64,000 nt of DNA from Monarcha castaneiventris obscurior (lineage: Eukaryota; Chordata; Aves; Passeriformes; Monarchidae), in contig JAMPIT010000174.1 of the NCBI GenBank assembly GCA_026261815.1, positions 8,866,001 to 8,930,000 on the forward strand, read 5' to 3'. Of this stretch, positions 12,445 through 24,700 are shown piece by piece; the stretch's first letter is position 1, and every line of letters begins with the position of its first letter. Under the pieces are notes generated by a model that worked only from the letters and a program-made list of their open reading frames with translations, was not told where the DNA came from and made no database searches. Both the position numbers and the translations under genes were made by a program.

Positions 12445-12960
12445 GTAAGTTGAATTATTTTATTGGTAAATGTCTGGTTAGTATATTTTCTTTACAAATT
12501 CATTTTATCCCAAACCTTTTACTGTTTGATACTGTATGTTAATATAAATTTCTGTAAATCTTCATCTCCAAATACACTTTTTTGTTGTTTTGTTATGTAA
12601 GAATCCAGAATTTTTTTGTTTTAATTTTTACTGTCTAGCCAAGTAAAGTGCTGGTCCTTTTTGGAGCTTTAGTAGAAATTTAAGGTGAAAATTTCAGGAA
12701 AACGTGTACACACACGCAATTACTGATATATGCCATGAGACTGGAATTGATATCCCTGTTACATGTGAATGGATGTGTTATGACCTCCATGGATTTTTTG
12801 CATAGCTCATTACATTTTTATTTGACCTAAATTTTACTGTTTTCCTTGTTTGACTCTTGCTCGCATTGAAGGGATTGTTCATCACAGTCCTACTGTCTGT
12901 GATGGAAATTAGATAATTCAGAGAAATTTCTGTATCACTGTTACTGTTTTTCTTATGCAG

Positions 12961-13128
12961 AACTACCAATGAAATAAAAAACTTGCAGTACCTACCTCGA
13001 ACCAGTGAACCCCGTGAAATGCTATTTGAAGACCGGACCCGAGCCCACGCGGATCACATAGGACAAGGTTTTGAGCGACAGACCACAGCTGCTGTGGGAG
13101 TGTTGAAGGCTGTGCACTGTGGGGAGTG
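12961..13128 (+). CDS. RSBN1L: RSBN1L coding exon
   Basis: The 168 bases complete the split arginine codon and encode TTNEIKNLQYLPRTSEPREM, then a DRTRAHADHIGQGFERQ block and AAVGVLKAVHCGEW. The acceptor is CTTATGCAG and the donor GTAGGT. The final tryptophan codon is split 2+1 with the next exon, and joining the exons restores it. The HADHIGQ segment is highly conserved in the family. I cannot say from this alone which histidine or aspartate binds metal. Confidence 0.93.
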
Positions 13129-16100
13129 GTAGGTGTTGGTTGGCTTCACCTAGGTGTCTGAAAAATGTTTCTCTGAATTGCCATTTCTAATTGGGAGGGA
13201 GTGCAGAATAGGTTAATCTAGGATTAAAGATTTAATGAAGATTTCATAGTCTGGCTGAGCATTAGATGTTTGTCTGCCCTCTGCTAGCTTGCATATGGTT
13301 TTGCTGTGTGGTTGAAACCAAAAGGTGCCTTGCAGCGACAGTTCAATAGCTATAATTGTGTTGCTGTAACTGAGGTCATGTTAGATGTAAAAACACTTCA
13401 CACTTTGTTTTGCTTAAAGTGGTGCATAGAGACTGAGCTGTTACTGCTGCACAGGTGCACATGGAGACCTTCTGAAAGTCCTTTGTGTTGTCTGGAGATG
13501 AGCAGAATTCTTATGCTTCTGCTTCCCAAGTCATGGCTGTTATAACCATGGTTTGTTTATGGTAGCTCACCTAGGAAGAATCCTGTTGGAAGCCGTGTGA
13601 TATTTTTTGGTGTTTGTTTTAGGAATTCCTATATGAGATTCTGGAAATGAAATGCGCCTCATTTGAAGCTTGTTTACATGTTAACCAGATAAAAAGCCCA
13701 TAAACATGTGGGCTTCCTGGTCCAGGTCTAAAGAGGCATTTTTCAGGATCTTCAGACCTTGGAGAATGACCTTAGTTTTGGATGTTACCTTTGCATATGT
13801 AAACACTATAAATACCTTTTGCTCTTTGTGTCTGTCTAGCTATTGGAAGAGTGAATTCCCTTTGGATGAAGTTGTGTGAATTTATGTTACAGTGCATGAG
13901 TTCATTGACACAGAAAGTAGAATAATTGTCATTGAGGAAGAACTGGGTTGTTCAGATGATAATGTGTTTGTCTCTTGGGCTCTGAGGTTTTCAGTTTCCT
14001 TCCTCTTGAGGTCGATGACAGTGGGAGCCTTCAACTTGCTCCTTGCTTTGACTGAGATGCTGGGATGAATTAAGACTGAGCAGGGGTAGCAGGGCAAGAG
14101 CTGAGACAGCTGTGTGGATCTGAGTATTTTAGATTACACTTTGCACATTTGAGAGTGGGACTAGCAGAGGAAGGAAAGAAACCAAACAAAACCCCACTCC
14201 CTGAACTTGGATGTCTGTGGAGATTAAGAATTTAACTTGATAGTAATTTAAGTGTGTGGGAGCTTCCCATTCTCGTCCTGTAGCTTTATAGCATATTTGA
14301 AAGTGCTTCAGTTTGGGGAATAAAAAAGAAATATCAGCATTTCACTTCAGCGTAAGGACTGAAAATGTATCTTTTAATTCAGAATAAAAAATTTGTGACT
14401 GATGTATGGAGAGGAGTAAAATGTACAACACAAGCAACACAATAAAAATAATGTATTTCCGGCTTGATTTGGCCTAAATGATAATTCCTGCTTTCCTTTT
14501 CCACTTCGTGTAATTTTGAAAAGCCACTTCAGTGTACTTACGTGATGAGAGCTAATCAGGGTTTATGATAATGAAGCGTCATTGATCAATGTAGCACATT
14601 AAAATAATTTCAGGTATTAGTTTTGCTGTAATTTGCAATCTGTGAGTGGATTTATTTTAAAGGAAACAACATGAATGGAAGTTTTGAAAAATCTAGTTTT
14701 GATTTTTGTTCGGTTTTGTTTTGTTTCTTTTCTAAATCTGTTTGAGTAGTTGAACAAACCTGAAAAGCTGGAGATATTCTGGGGTGATTAAGGTACTATG
14801 GCAGTAAAAATGAACATGTTCTAGTGATGAGATAATGTATATGAAAATAATATTTTCCGTGAGGAGAAAATAAAGAAATGCCTGGGCTGCCTGAACTAAA
14901 TCAATAAAAAAGGACTGAGTGTGCAAAAAAAGCTTTATAAGTTGCTGTAGATTTAAAGAAAGTGGGATTTATTTCCTAGTTGATAGGGATGAATGTTAAT
15001 GCTAGGTGGGATAAATGGTGTCTTTCAGAACAGACAGGAACAGAGCCGTTGAAAGGCAAAAAGCAGGTTATGGTGCTAGAGGACAGAAATGGAAACTAAA
15101 CATAGTATTTTGAAGAAGAAGAAAAGTTTTTTCCCTTTCCGAAGTGTGACAGGATCTTGATTTGAGGTATTTTGTAAGATTATTGTATTATGATATTCTT
15201 TTTATTGTTTTGAGTATTTACAATTTACAGATGAACTCTGTTGCTAGCAAACATTTTAAGGATTGCACTGAAATCTGATAAATGCAGGTGTGATCATGCT
15301 GATTACTTAATGCCATTTTCATAGGTGTTAACAAGTGAGCTTTAGAACTTCTGAAATGCCTGTGAAATTTTAAATTATGGAAGTCTAGAAGATTTTTACG
15401 TGGGAAATTTGGGTGGGTTTTTACAGGGACAGCAAAAGGCACTTGGTAGCATTGTTGGCAAAACGAAACCTCTGCTTCAGCAAGCAGCTTTCAAGCTTGT
15501 GTTCTAGAGGCTGAAGTTGTGCTTCTCTGGATGATCATAGGAATTTGTTATATATTGCCAGAGTTTATGCATTAGGCCAGAAATATTAATGGTAAAACCT
15601 CTAGTCTTGAATCTGTTTTGAAAAGTTACAGCAAAAAGAATCCAGTCCTTTTGAAGAAGGAGGTTAAGGGGAAGAAATACTGCCAAAACCAGTTCTAGCA
15701 GTTCCCTAGTAGAGGCTTAAATAGGTTTTTCTGAAGTTATCTTACATTCTGTTTTCATTTAATGTCTTTCTGGACATTAACTGAACTTCTGTGCTACAGT
15801 TTTGCTTGGGGGTGGGTGCATGATACCCTCTAAATTAAAGGTTTTGCAAAATATTACATCGAAGTTGTGCTACAGATAGAATCTGCAAATGCAGAATTTA
15901 AAATTGTCTGACAGTATCTTTTCTCATTTGTTTGCAATAGGGAAGTTGTGTTTTGTGATAGAATTGTAGCACAGAGTTGGTGAGGCATTCTCTTGGACAG
16001 ATATATATATGGACTGAGACTGGGAATGACAACGCATAAACCAGAATAGACACTGCTGTGAAAACACATTGATTTGGATTGAAGTTCTCTTAGTGTGCAA

Positions 16101-17842
16101 AATATTCCTTCAGTTGATTTTAAGTCTTAACTTCATTTACAAATACTGGTGACTCCAAATGCAAATTCATGTTTTAAGAATAAATACCTGCGTTATAAAA
16201 GGTAGATAATGTAGTTAATGTTTTTTAAGACTGATTAGAGTATTTCTGAAGCTTTTTGCTTTCAGTGTTTAAATCCTCTTTGGGAGTATATAGATAAAAA
16301 TATAGAGACACATTTTAATCTTTGTAAAATTGAAGTAAAATATGTGGTCTGAAAAATCTTCGTAGCATACTTTCAGTAGTTAATCTGGGATTTTTTTTTC
16401 TCCTGAAAATAGCCTCAGACTGGTTACTTTTTTGCTTTATTGAGGTCATGACCTAAATAAAATAAACATGTCTCCTGTGTTTGAAAAGCCTGAATGAACT
16501 GTACATCATTGCCAGCTTCCTAGAACAGTAATAACAGGACATATATATATATCTTTATATATAAAGGTGATCATCTTGTTTTTAAAAAAGAGCACTTGAA
16601 CATCTATTAGCTTCTGAAATGTATCAGCTGTGCTGCATCAGCTTCTCCCCAGGCCCTCGGTCTGACTTGTGCCCCAGTTTTGGAGGGGCAGCAGTGGGGT
16701 GAGGGATGTACTGGAGGGGTGGCAGGAGCCAGCCCAGCCCTGCCGGTGGGAGAGGCAGGGGGACAGCAGTGGATCATGGTTCTGGTCCCTGGTTTCAGTC
16801 CCTGCATGGGTGGGCAGTGCCTGCACGTGCAGCCTGTGCCCTGTGCAGGCCGGGAGGTGCTGCACTCTGTCAGCCCCGGGGGACTCCAGAGGAGGAGGGA
16901 AAGAAATCATCAACCAGGCTCTTTCTGGCTGAGAAACTGTCCTTGCAAAACCACTCCAGTGTGAGCTTTATCCTTTATAAATGAAATCTTTGTATCATCA
17001 CATTTAAATTTAAAAAGTCCTTTTAAAATGCAAACATCCCTGAAAAGCAAATATGTGGAGCTTTGTTTTTTTTACGTGTTTTCAGTGGGGAACAGAGTTT
17101 GGCCTTTAGATCAGAAAGCGATAAGGATTGTATCTGCTTTTGCCTTTTGTTAGCTTATTCTAGATAATGTCTCCCAAGGAACTTATAAATGGTGTGCATT
17201 TCTTTGGGAGAGATGCTTTGGAGCTAGAGATGCTTCTCTTAACAATTTGGAGACAAAGCCTAATTCAGACTGCTCTTGTGTAGCTCTCTCTAGTGAGCAT
17301 AAATAGGGATGTATTTTTAAGGGATATTTTGTGGAGGATGCCAGTATTGGCTGTTTACTGGCATTGTGGCAGCTTAATGTAGGTTTTACTCTGAACTCTG
17401 AGCAAGGTGTTTGAGTCTGAGATGCCAAGCAGTTGTTGCCATAGTGCTCCCAGTCAGACTGCTGTGTGCTCAGGTACCTGATGGGTGCATCATGTTGGAG
17501 TGCTCACAGAGTAAGCCCAGTGTATCTGGGGCTGTCTTTCAGCATCAAGGCAGACTAGATGTCATCTAAAAATAGGAATGAAAAATAGTGTGTTTTGTTG
17601 GTCTTTTATTGCTGCCTTTACTTCCACTTATAAAGAAATTGTAGTTAATTTGTTTAACCAGTTTAATGAGGTTGTGTTTTAGAATTAACCATTTTGGTCA
17701 ATGTTTTTCTTTAAAAATGTAGGTTATGCTAGAGTTGAGTTTAAGTTAAATAATTTGCTCTATCTTTGCTTGCAGACTTTTTGTTACTTTCTGAAGCATG
17801 TTAGTTTCAGCCTCTGACTGTGCATTCCTTACTCTTCTCTAG
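13129..17842 (+). other. RSBN1L: RSBN1L intron (4.7 kb)
   Basis: This intron lies between the donor GTAGGT at 13129 and the acceptor CTTCTCTAG ending at 17842. It is AT-rich apart from a sharply GC-richer patch at about 16625-16925. TA microsatellite-like runs occur at 15999-16008 and 16541-16565. I found no exon, transposon terminus or RNA gene that I can support. Confidence 0.8.
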
Positions 17843-17951
17843 GTCTGAGCAGCCTCGTATAACCAAAGATGTAATTTGTTTTCATGCTGAGGACTTCTTG
17901 GAGGTGGTTCAGCGAATGCAGTTAGACTTGCATGAGCCTCCACTCTCACAG
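17843..17951 (+). CDS. RSBN1L: RSBN1L coding exon
   Basis: The 109 bases complete the split tryptophan codon and encode [18 protein letters not shown], then [16 protein letters not shown]. They end in phase 0 at the donor GTAAGC. The sequence is again nearly identical to the mammalian family members as I remember them. The next exon follows after an 85-base intron, among the shortest here. Confidence 0.93.
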
Positions 17952-18036
17952 GTAAGCATGCTAAGAACTAATGGTTCTCAGTGTCCTCTGAGTACTAAGT
18001 CAGAGTTTTCATCTTTCCCCCACCTTTTCCCTACAG

Positions 18037-18690
18037 TGTGTCCAGTGGGTTGATGATGCAAAACTTAATCAGCTGCGAAGGGAAGGCATTCGATATGCCA
18101 GAATCCAGTTATTTGATAATGACATTTATTTCATACCGAGGAATGTTGTGCACCAGTTCAAAACAGTTTCAGCTGTGTGTAGTTTGGCTTGGCACATCCG
18201 GCTCAAGCTCTATCATTCAGAGGAAGAACTCTCTCAAAACACAAGTACTGTTGAAGCAGGGACCTCTGCAGACCCCGAGTCTTCGGTTGTTGGACTTCAG
18301 ACTGACAGAATTTGTACCATGAGCAAAGATACCTCTGAAGACACCAAATTTCCAGATGCTCTGCAGACCAAGTACCTGCAGCAGGAATTTTTGCCGATAA
18401 AACATGAACCTTCTGCATCTCTCCAAGTAAAAGAAGAGCCCATGAATGTTGATCTTGCTGAAAAGACAGTGACACCTAATGACATCGGGGGACAGAATGT
18501 TCAGGCTAGGCTGGATCACGTTGAGTTGACGTCACTAAAGTTGGAAATGGATTCTAAATTTGAACCCGGTAACAAGGACTTACAAGGCAAGTTGTGCTCT
18601 GGAGGTCACGTACATCCAGATGATACAAGACAACATAGTTCATCATATCCAAAATTGCATGGACAAAGAGAGGATGATTTTTTGTGCTAA
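18037..18690 (+). CDS. RSBN1L: RSBN1L terminal coding exon
   Basis: This last exon has 217 codons plus TAA (18688-18690), after the acceptor CCCTACAG. The first 60 or so residues ([20 protein letters not shown], then [20 protein letters not shown] and [10 protein letters not shown]) form the conserved end of the domain. The remaining roughly 150 residues are a low-hydrophobicity tail rich in S, T, E and D, probably disordered. The tail has two closely spaced psi-K-x-E-P motifs (IKHEP and VKEEP) and a third psi-K-x-E (LKLE), which fit SUMO-acceptor consensus sites. The tail is where the family paralogues diverge most. The frame is open throughout and fits a functional gene. Confidence 0.93.
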   Translation, partial: CVQWVDDAKLNQLRREGIRYARIQLFDNDIYFIPRNVVHQFKTVSAVCSLAWHIRLKLYHSEEELSQNTSTVEAGTSADPESSVVGLQTDRICTMSKDTSEDTKFPDALQTKYLQQEFLPIKHEPSASLQVKEEPMNVDLAEKTVTPNDIGGQNVQARLDHVELTSLKLEMDSKFEPGNKDLQGKLCSGGHVHPDDTRQHSSSYPKLHGQREDDFLC

Positions 18691-19145
18691 ATTTGTATAT
18701 ATGGTTTTAAATTCCTTTTTAAACTTAATGATGTAATAATGTAAAGATCATAAATTGTGAGGCAAGTTTGTGACTTGTCTTCGCATCTGTTACAGAAAAT
18801 AGTTATGTAGCTTTGTAACATTCCTCAGTGCCTGTCCATAACTGTGAAGTATCAAAGCACTTAGGGCCAGATGCACTGTAAACACTGCAGGTTTAACATA
18901 AAGAAGTCTTTAAAAATTTTGAGTTGTAGGTTTTAGAGTAGAGCTGGCATTTAACATATATATTTTTTGTAAGATGAGCCAGAATTCTTTTTGACAATTC
19001 CAGGCTTTTCCATAGAGCTTATTTATACCAATTTTTTCATTTTAAATGTGTCAGCACTGTAGTGTAAATATCTTTTTTAAAAATCTTTTTAGTGTGATTT
19101 ATACTGAAATGTGAGCCACTTAATAAAGGTTCATAATAACAGAAT
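18691..19145 (+). other. RSBN1L: RSBN1L 3' UTR
   Basis: This A/T-rich stretch of about 455 bases follows the stop codon. The first canonical AATAAA is at 19122-19127, followed by a T-rich segment (19147-19156) that could act as the downstream element. The 3' end is inferred from these signals. Longer alternative 3' UTRs cannot be excluded. Confidence 0.7.
19122..19127 (+). terminator. RSBN1L poly(A) signal
   Basis: This is a canonical AATAAA 432 bases after the stop codon, with a T-rich stretch about 20 bases further on. Confidence 0.75.
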
Positions 19146-19570
19146 GGTTTTATTTTTGGGTCTGCAAAAAATAATTCAGTTCAACTGCCTCTCTAAGTGG
19201 TTATGTTTCTACCTGCACTAATGCACAGGATGCCCTTACGCCTTGTGGGTGAGGAGCTGTAGCAAACTGATAGAACTGAGGCATCTTTGAAATGCAGAAT
19301 AGTCAGAAGGCAGAATCAGTCCTCCCTTCACACGATTCCTTATGGGTGCTCATTCCAGGCACTCCCCTAGCTCCTGCTGTCAGGTACTCATGTGGAACAG
19401 GGAGACAGGCCCTGTTGTGGAGGGCAGTTGGATGCACAGTGGGCTCCCGGAGTGCTACCAGTACCTGCCTGCATCGCTCTAGATGAGCTGGTGCAGGGGA
19501 GCAAATTCCCTCCTGGGCTTTGCCTCCTGGCCCTGCTCAGGGCACAGTTCAGACAGTTCCATTTCATGTT

Positions 19571-19648
19571 AAAAAAAAACCAAACAAAAACCCAACAAAA
19601 AAAACCCAACAAACCCACAAAACAAGCCACAAAAGCAACCACCCCCTC
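19571..19648. repeat. A/C low-complexity tract
   Basis: The 78 bases are almost entirely A and C in irregular AAACCC-, AACAAA- and ACAAA-like units. This strand asymmetry is typical of a decayed A-rich simple repeat. On the opposite strand it reads as a T/G tract. Confidence 0.75.
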
Positions 19649-21760
19649 AAATTAAAAAATTATCTGACTACAATTAAAACCAAGAATATTTAAATAGTTA
19701 CTTACCAAGCTGAAAAGACCTCAGTTTTGTCAGTGACCTGTAACTCACAGAGACATACCTGGATTTGAATTGCTCCCTGTGCTGATAGTGCCAGGCAATA
19801 AAGAGGCTTGCCAATGTGTGTAGTAGGAAGGTTCCTCATGAGTCACAGTTTGGAAGCAAGAGGTGTTTCATTAAGAAAATAACAGCAGTGTCCAAGTTAA
19901 CTGTTCTCTTTGCCCACCTATGGAACACTTGGATTCTTCTAAGTTGTGTTCTGAGGGAAGAGGGTTTCAAGGCTAGCTAGCATCTGATCTGGTAAATCTA
20001 TCATTTAACTTATTTATTCTCTGTGTGGTGTATTCCTGTGTAGTTCAAACACAGCTGAATGATACGTCTCTCTTGGGTAGCTGCACACAGCAGTAAACTG
20101 CCCTGCAGCCTGTCCTTCAGCTAAGTAAAATTTCAGATCCAAGGCCTATTATTTCCAAAGCCCTCTGTATCTCTGATTTTTGTTAGGATTTTTCTGTATA
20201 ACATTTTTGAAAGCTGTACATCCTTAAGTACCCAGTTTATAAACTCTGATGCACTTAGTGGTCACTTTGGCTTCATTTGTAGCAATAGAACAATGTGATT
20301 TTCAGGCAATGTCCGATTGAACTACCTGAGGTCCTTCTGTTGTGTTTTTTTGCTTATAGGTTGTTAAAATTTAAAATGTTACTGCATACTCACAGGTGGC
20401 ACTAAAATTAGCTATTTATTAGATGAGTGCCCTGATTGGTTTAATCTAAAATGGGTCTGTCAAGGAATTATTCATTAAATCAATATTTGAATTGCTAAAC
20501 ATTACTCCTACATAGCCATAATTATGTATTAGAGAAGCAATAGAAATGTGAGTCTCTTGGATGTGGCTAATACATCCTTAAGTCTTACTACTGTTTTCTT
20601 TAATGCTGATTAATTAAGAGATTACTACCAGTTTTTCCACCTCAGGGATCTTGCTTTCCCCTTTGCCATGAGCAAATGATTCATGTGTGATGTGGTAAGT
20701 TATTGCTCTAGCAGATTCTGATTTGAAAAATTAATTTGTTCATGTAAGAATTTGAGCTTTTCTTATAGTAGGAATGTGGTCTCAGCTCCCTTTGTTTTCT
20801 GGATTATCTGGAAATAATGCTTCCACCTGTAATCTCTGGCTTTATGAACATCCATATCCAGTTCCATGGCCTTCCATTGCTGTTGTCTGTGCTGGCTATG
20901 GGAGAACAGCAGCAGAGCAGAGCTGCAGGTTGTAGTTTGCACCAAGCACGCAGCTCTCCAGGCAGGATAGATCAGGGCTCCAGCTGTGGCAAAACCAGCC
21001 TTGCCAGGTACTGCTTTTTAAAATAAAAACCACACAAAACAAACTCCCCAAACTATTTAGTTGACTCAGAATAAAAACCTTGCCAGTGTGCTGGTCGTGT
21101 ATACGCCCACCATTCATTCTGGTTCAAGTAATTTTTTGTAACTTGTCAGATTTTAGTGATGTGTGGACATACATCCCCCAGGACAGCTGACAACTTGCTG
21201 CAGAATAGGCCCTGTCCAGACTGAAATAATAAATATTTGAAAATGATTAGCAAATGCAGCTTTACACTTACGAGTAGGACTTTGTTTCCTTTTGGAGACC
21301 TGTTCAGTGGTCTTGGCTGATGTGGTCTTGAATTCTGCTCAGGTATTTCTTAGTTCTGAGATTTTGCTTTAAAGTGCCCATATCTTCAACCCACTTTTTT
21401 CTTATCACTTTCAGAATTTTAAGAGATTTTAAAATGTGGCAGGTGTTTTTGCGGTTTTTATGTAGTCTTCTGTTTTTTTGAGACAGACTAGATTCTCACT
21501 CTAGGCAGAATTCCTTGCAGACAGAATTTGAACCATATTGGGATTATCAATGGCTACCAGACCTCCCTTTGCATTTACAAGTGTCTGCAGTCTGCGCTGA
21601 CTGGCTGCATTACTGTTTACTTTTTACTTACTTTTTAAAGAAAAGATTTTAAAGAAGTGTTGTCCTCTCCCTGTGATATGTTCATTTTAATGAGGTTGTC
21701 CTTTGAGAGGGGAGTACTTTTTCTGAGAATTTCACCTCCCAAATTGTTCATTAGTCTGAC

Positions 21761-21795
21761 AAAGTCCCGTGCTTCAGTCCTGTGCACGGGACTTT
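21761..21795. repeat. Perfect 12-bp inverted repeat, 11-nt loop
   Basis: AAAGTCCCGTGC (21761-21772) is exactly repeated in reverse complement at 21784-21795. The stem is GC-rich for this AT-rich neighbourhood. No neighbouring gene explains it. It does not extend into a longer stem, so a small structured RNA or a chance palindrome are both possible. Confidence 0.6.
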
Positions 21796-24700
21796 ATTCC
21801 TGCTGCATACAACTTAATCTTCAGACTTTTGCTTCAGCAATAAATCTTTCATGCATTCTGCTGTACTGAAATTAGTCCTTGCTTATTGCTTTTCCCCTTC
21901 TCTGGATTTTGGTGATATAGAAATCTTTGTTATTTTGGCTGAAATCTCCAGTGGTTTAGTTGTCTCTCTTGGCCCTAGTTCTTGTGCAGATTGGAGAGAT
22001 CTGCCCAAGGCCATTGGTGCTGTTTGTATCTCCCTGCACGTGCAGTGGTGTTCCAGTTAATGACATGATGTGCAGAAATGTAGATGTTTTCCTAGATCCT
22101 GGTATATATTTGTGCGTAGCAAAGAATCACATTGTTACAGTTGCTACAAGAGCTTTCAAGGGCGTAGCTGCTTTTTTTTTCTTTTGATATTACTGGATCT
22201 TTTGCATTTCACTGGCAACTGACTTCATGTGTTACGTACAAGTGTTACTCAGTGTTGTGTCACCCCCAGCCCTCCAAATGCCTGAAAATTGACTCTGAAA
22301 GAACATTTTCATTGCAGGTACTGCTGGCATGCAGATTTTCCCTTCCTTGTTATTATAGCAAATATTTCAATACTACTTTAACTGAAATATTAATTCTATC
22401 TAGTATTAGAAATAAAGTATTATTTTAGAGGGTGATGATTTAATTCTTCATCTGTGAAAGAATTCCTTGGTGATAAATAAAATGATTTTCAAGTGGATAT
22501 ACACGTGCACGGTAAATAAGTTGTAATTGCAAAAGATGTAGGAAATGGAAATCTGGAAGAGTAGAATGCTTTGAAAGAGATCTGAGCATTACAGATTTGG
22601 AAAATTGAGTAAGTCTTCCAAGAAACACAAGACTGGTATTCCTTTATTAAAATGACTGTTTTCTAATATCTGCATGTGAATAAGATGCTGAATTGACCGA
22701 AATAAATCCATGATTTTTCCTTGTTCTTTGGCAAAATGAACCATTGTGAGATAGTACACTGCCACGTGACCCTGCTAGGCTGAAAGCTGTACTGATTCTG
22801 ATCAAGAGATCAAAGAACTCTTCAAGCTTCTCAAGTGTCATTTTATTTATTGTCTTCTAGTGGTCAGGTACGTAGAGAGCCTTGTGTTTAGGCAGCACAG
22901 CGCCTGTACCTTACCCTGGATGTATCCAAGCTGGAAATGGAAAGGACAAATTTTCACTGCTTTGTGCTTTGCTGTGAATGACTGTCGAGAATGTTTTATT
23001 TGATTGAGTCACTGTGTTCAGCTGATATTTTATTACTTTCTTAAACAGATGAAATGCACTTTAAAACTGTATAGAAGATACTGATATTTTGTGCAGATCC
23101 CACTGAATTTGCAGCATATGTGGGAATATTTGGGGAACTGATTCCCATCAGTCACTCATTTCATTTTTCTTAAAAATGCAAGTTATTTTATGTTCTGTTC
23201 AGAAGCAGTGATTAACTTCACAATATTTGGGTTGCTGTTTCTGTTAGAATCATCAGGGATACTGACGTTGCAAATTTAGTGTATTATATTCTAACCACTG
23301 TTTTTCTCTGTGCTTTGATGCTGATATTATCTCTGCTTTAAAGCCGTGCTGTACTTGAGTGCCAGCTAAACATTGATCTTCTCTTGTTCTGGTCATGCTG
23401 ATAGATGAGCCTACTGATGAGGGTGTTAGTCCTAAATAGTCCTTTAATATTTGGTGTACAGTTATCTGATACAAACATTGATTAAAACAGCAGTTTAAAC
23501 TTCTATTTTTATCAAGTTTGATTTTTCAATAGCTATTTTGATACTATGTTTTCTCATTTTATTTGCCCTCCGCTGGAATGATGGTGCCATGTTGGGTGCA
23601 GCTCAGGCCTGTGTTCTAAGGACTGTACTTTTTATGGGAGCTTTTTTATCTGGTTGTGTTGAGACAAAGTGGGGCAGTTAGCAGAGAAGGCTGTTCCTGG
23701 TGGCTGGAGATGAAAATCTTGACAATTAGACCTGTATGCGGGAGACTATGTAATGTAAGTCAAGACTGCTAAATCGTTATCCTAAGCATGCAGTAATAAC
23801 ACTCAGGTACTTGCCAATGTGAACTGAAGCTACTGAGAGTTTTAGTTAATCACAGAAATGAAATTTTTAGACTAAAACATCTTTTAGCAGTGATTTCTTT
23901 CTGAACTTCAGAAAGAACACTGAGATAAAAATTAATGCAGATGAACTAAGCTTGCATTCTAATTGCTTCCCTGTTTCTTGCTCCTATGCTGTTGTTCTGC
24001 ACTGCAGGGAGACGTTTCCTATGTTTGTCTGCTTGGGATGTTGGTTTTGTTAGGAAAGGCAGATCAAAGGGAATGGTGTCACTGAATTGCAGATTTTCCT
24101 ATTCTTTATCCCACTTCGGCACAAGTCCAAGGAGAAAATGCAGAATTTATATTGAACAGTACTTTAGTGGTCCAGCTGCAGAGAAGTTGCCGTAGTTCTC
24201 AAAGCCTGATGCTTTTCAGCAGCACGTTGATACCCAGGTCCATTCAGGTCTACAAGGCTCATATGGGAGATTAACTCTACCAAAACCTTAAAAAAACAGT
24301 AAAGGTACAGTGAAAAGGTGCAAACATTTTCCCAACTCAGCGTAGTTGTTTTTACTAATCCTAATTAAAAAGTGGGATGTGTTACATGATAGTGCTGTTT
24401 TCCATGCTAGTAAATTCCAACAACTTATAGGATGCAGTTATTCAGGAACTTAATTACTGAAAAGCCACGTTATGTATTCCCAAAATCATGATGTTAAAAT
24501 AGGGAACACCTGACGTTAAAATTCTGAGTGTCTGGGAGTGTCATAATCTTCACTTTCAATTCCATTTTGTGTCACCCAACTTTTAAACTGTGGAAATGTG
24601 AAAATTTTCATGAGGTTATGCAAGCATTTTGCTTCTGTACTATGATGCAGATATGTCAGAAAATAATACTGATAATACATATCTCAAATGGTTGTGTACC

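Larger units (their letters stand above)
1..19145 (+). other. RSBN1L: RSBN1L gene, 3' half (gene span within window)
   Basis: The span runs from the left window edge (inside an intron) to the predicted cleavage site after the AATAAA at 19122. It contains five coding exons joined by GT-AG introns. The joined reading frame matches the C-terminal half of the round spermatid basic protein 1 family as I remember it. The choice of RSBN1L over its paralogue RSBN1 rests on the neighbours TMEM60 and PHTF2, which flank RSBN1L in amniotes. The 5' exons, which should encode the basic N-terminal part and the first half of the conserved domain, are not recognisable in bases 1-11962 and presumably lie upstream. 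The family is nuclear, and RSBN1 has been described as a JmjC-like histone H4K20 demethylase (KDM9). Whether this copy has that activity cannot be judged from the C-terminal half. Confidence 0.9.

Noticed and set aside
16541..16565. TATA-rich run as a promoter or expanded microsatellite
   Set aside because: The run is only a few repeat units and interrupted, inside an intron without other promoter signals.
18203..18519. Minus-strand open frames of 62 to 100 codons opposite the last RSBN1L exon
   Set aside because: These are shadows of the real coding exon on the plus strand, without their own signals.
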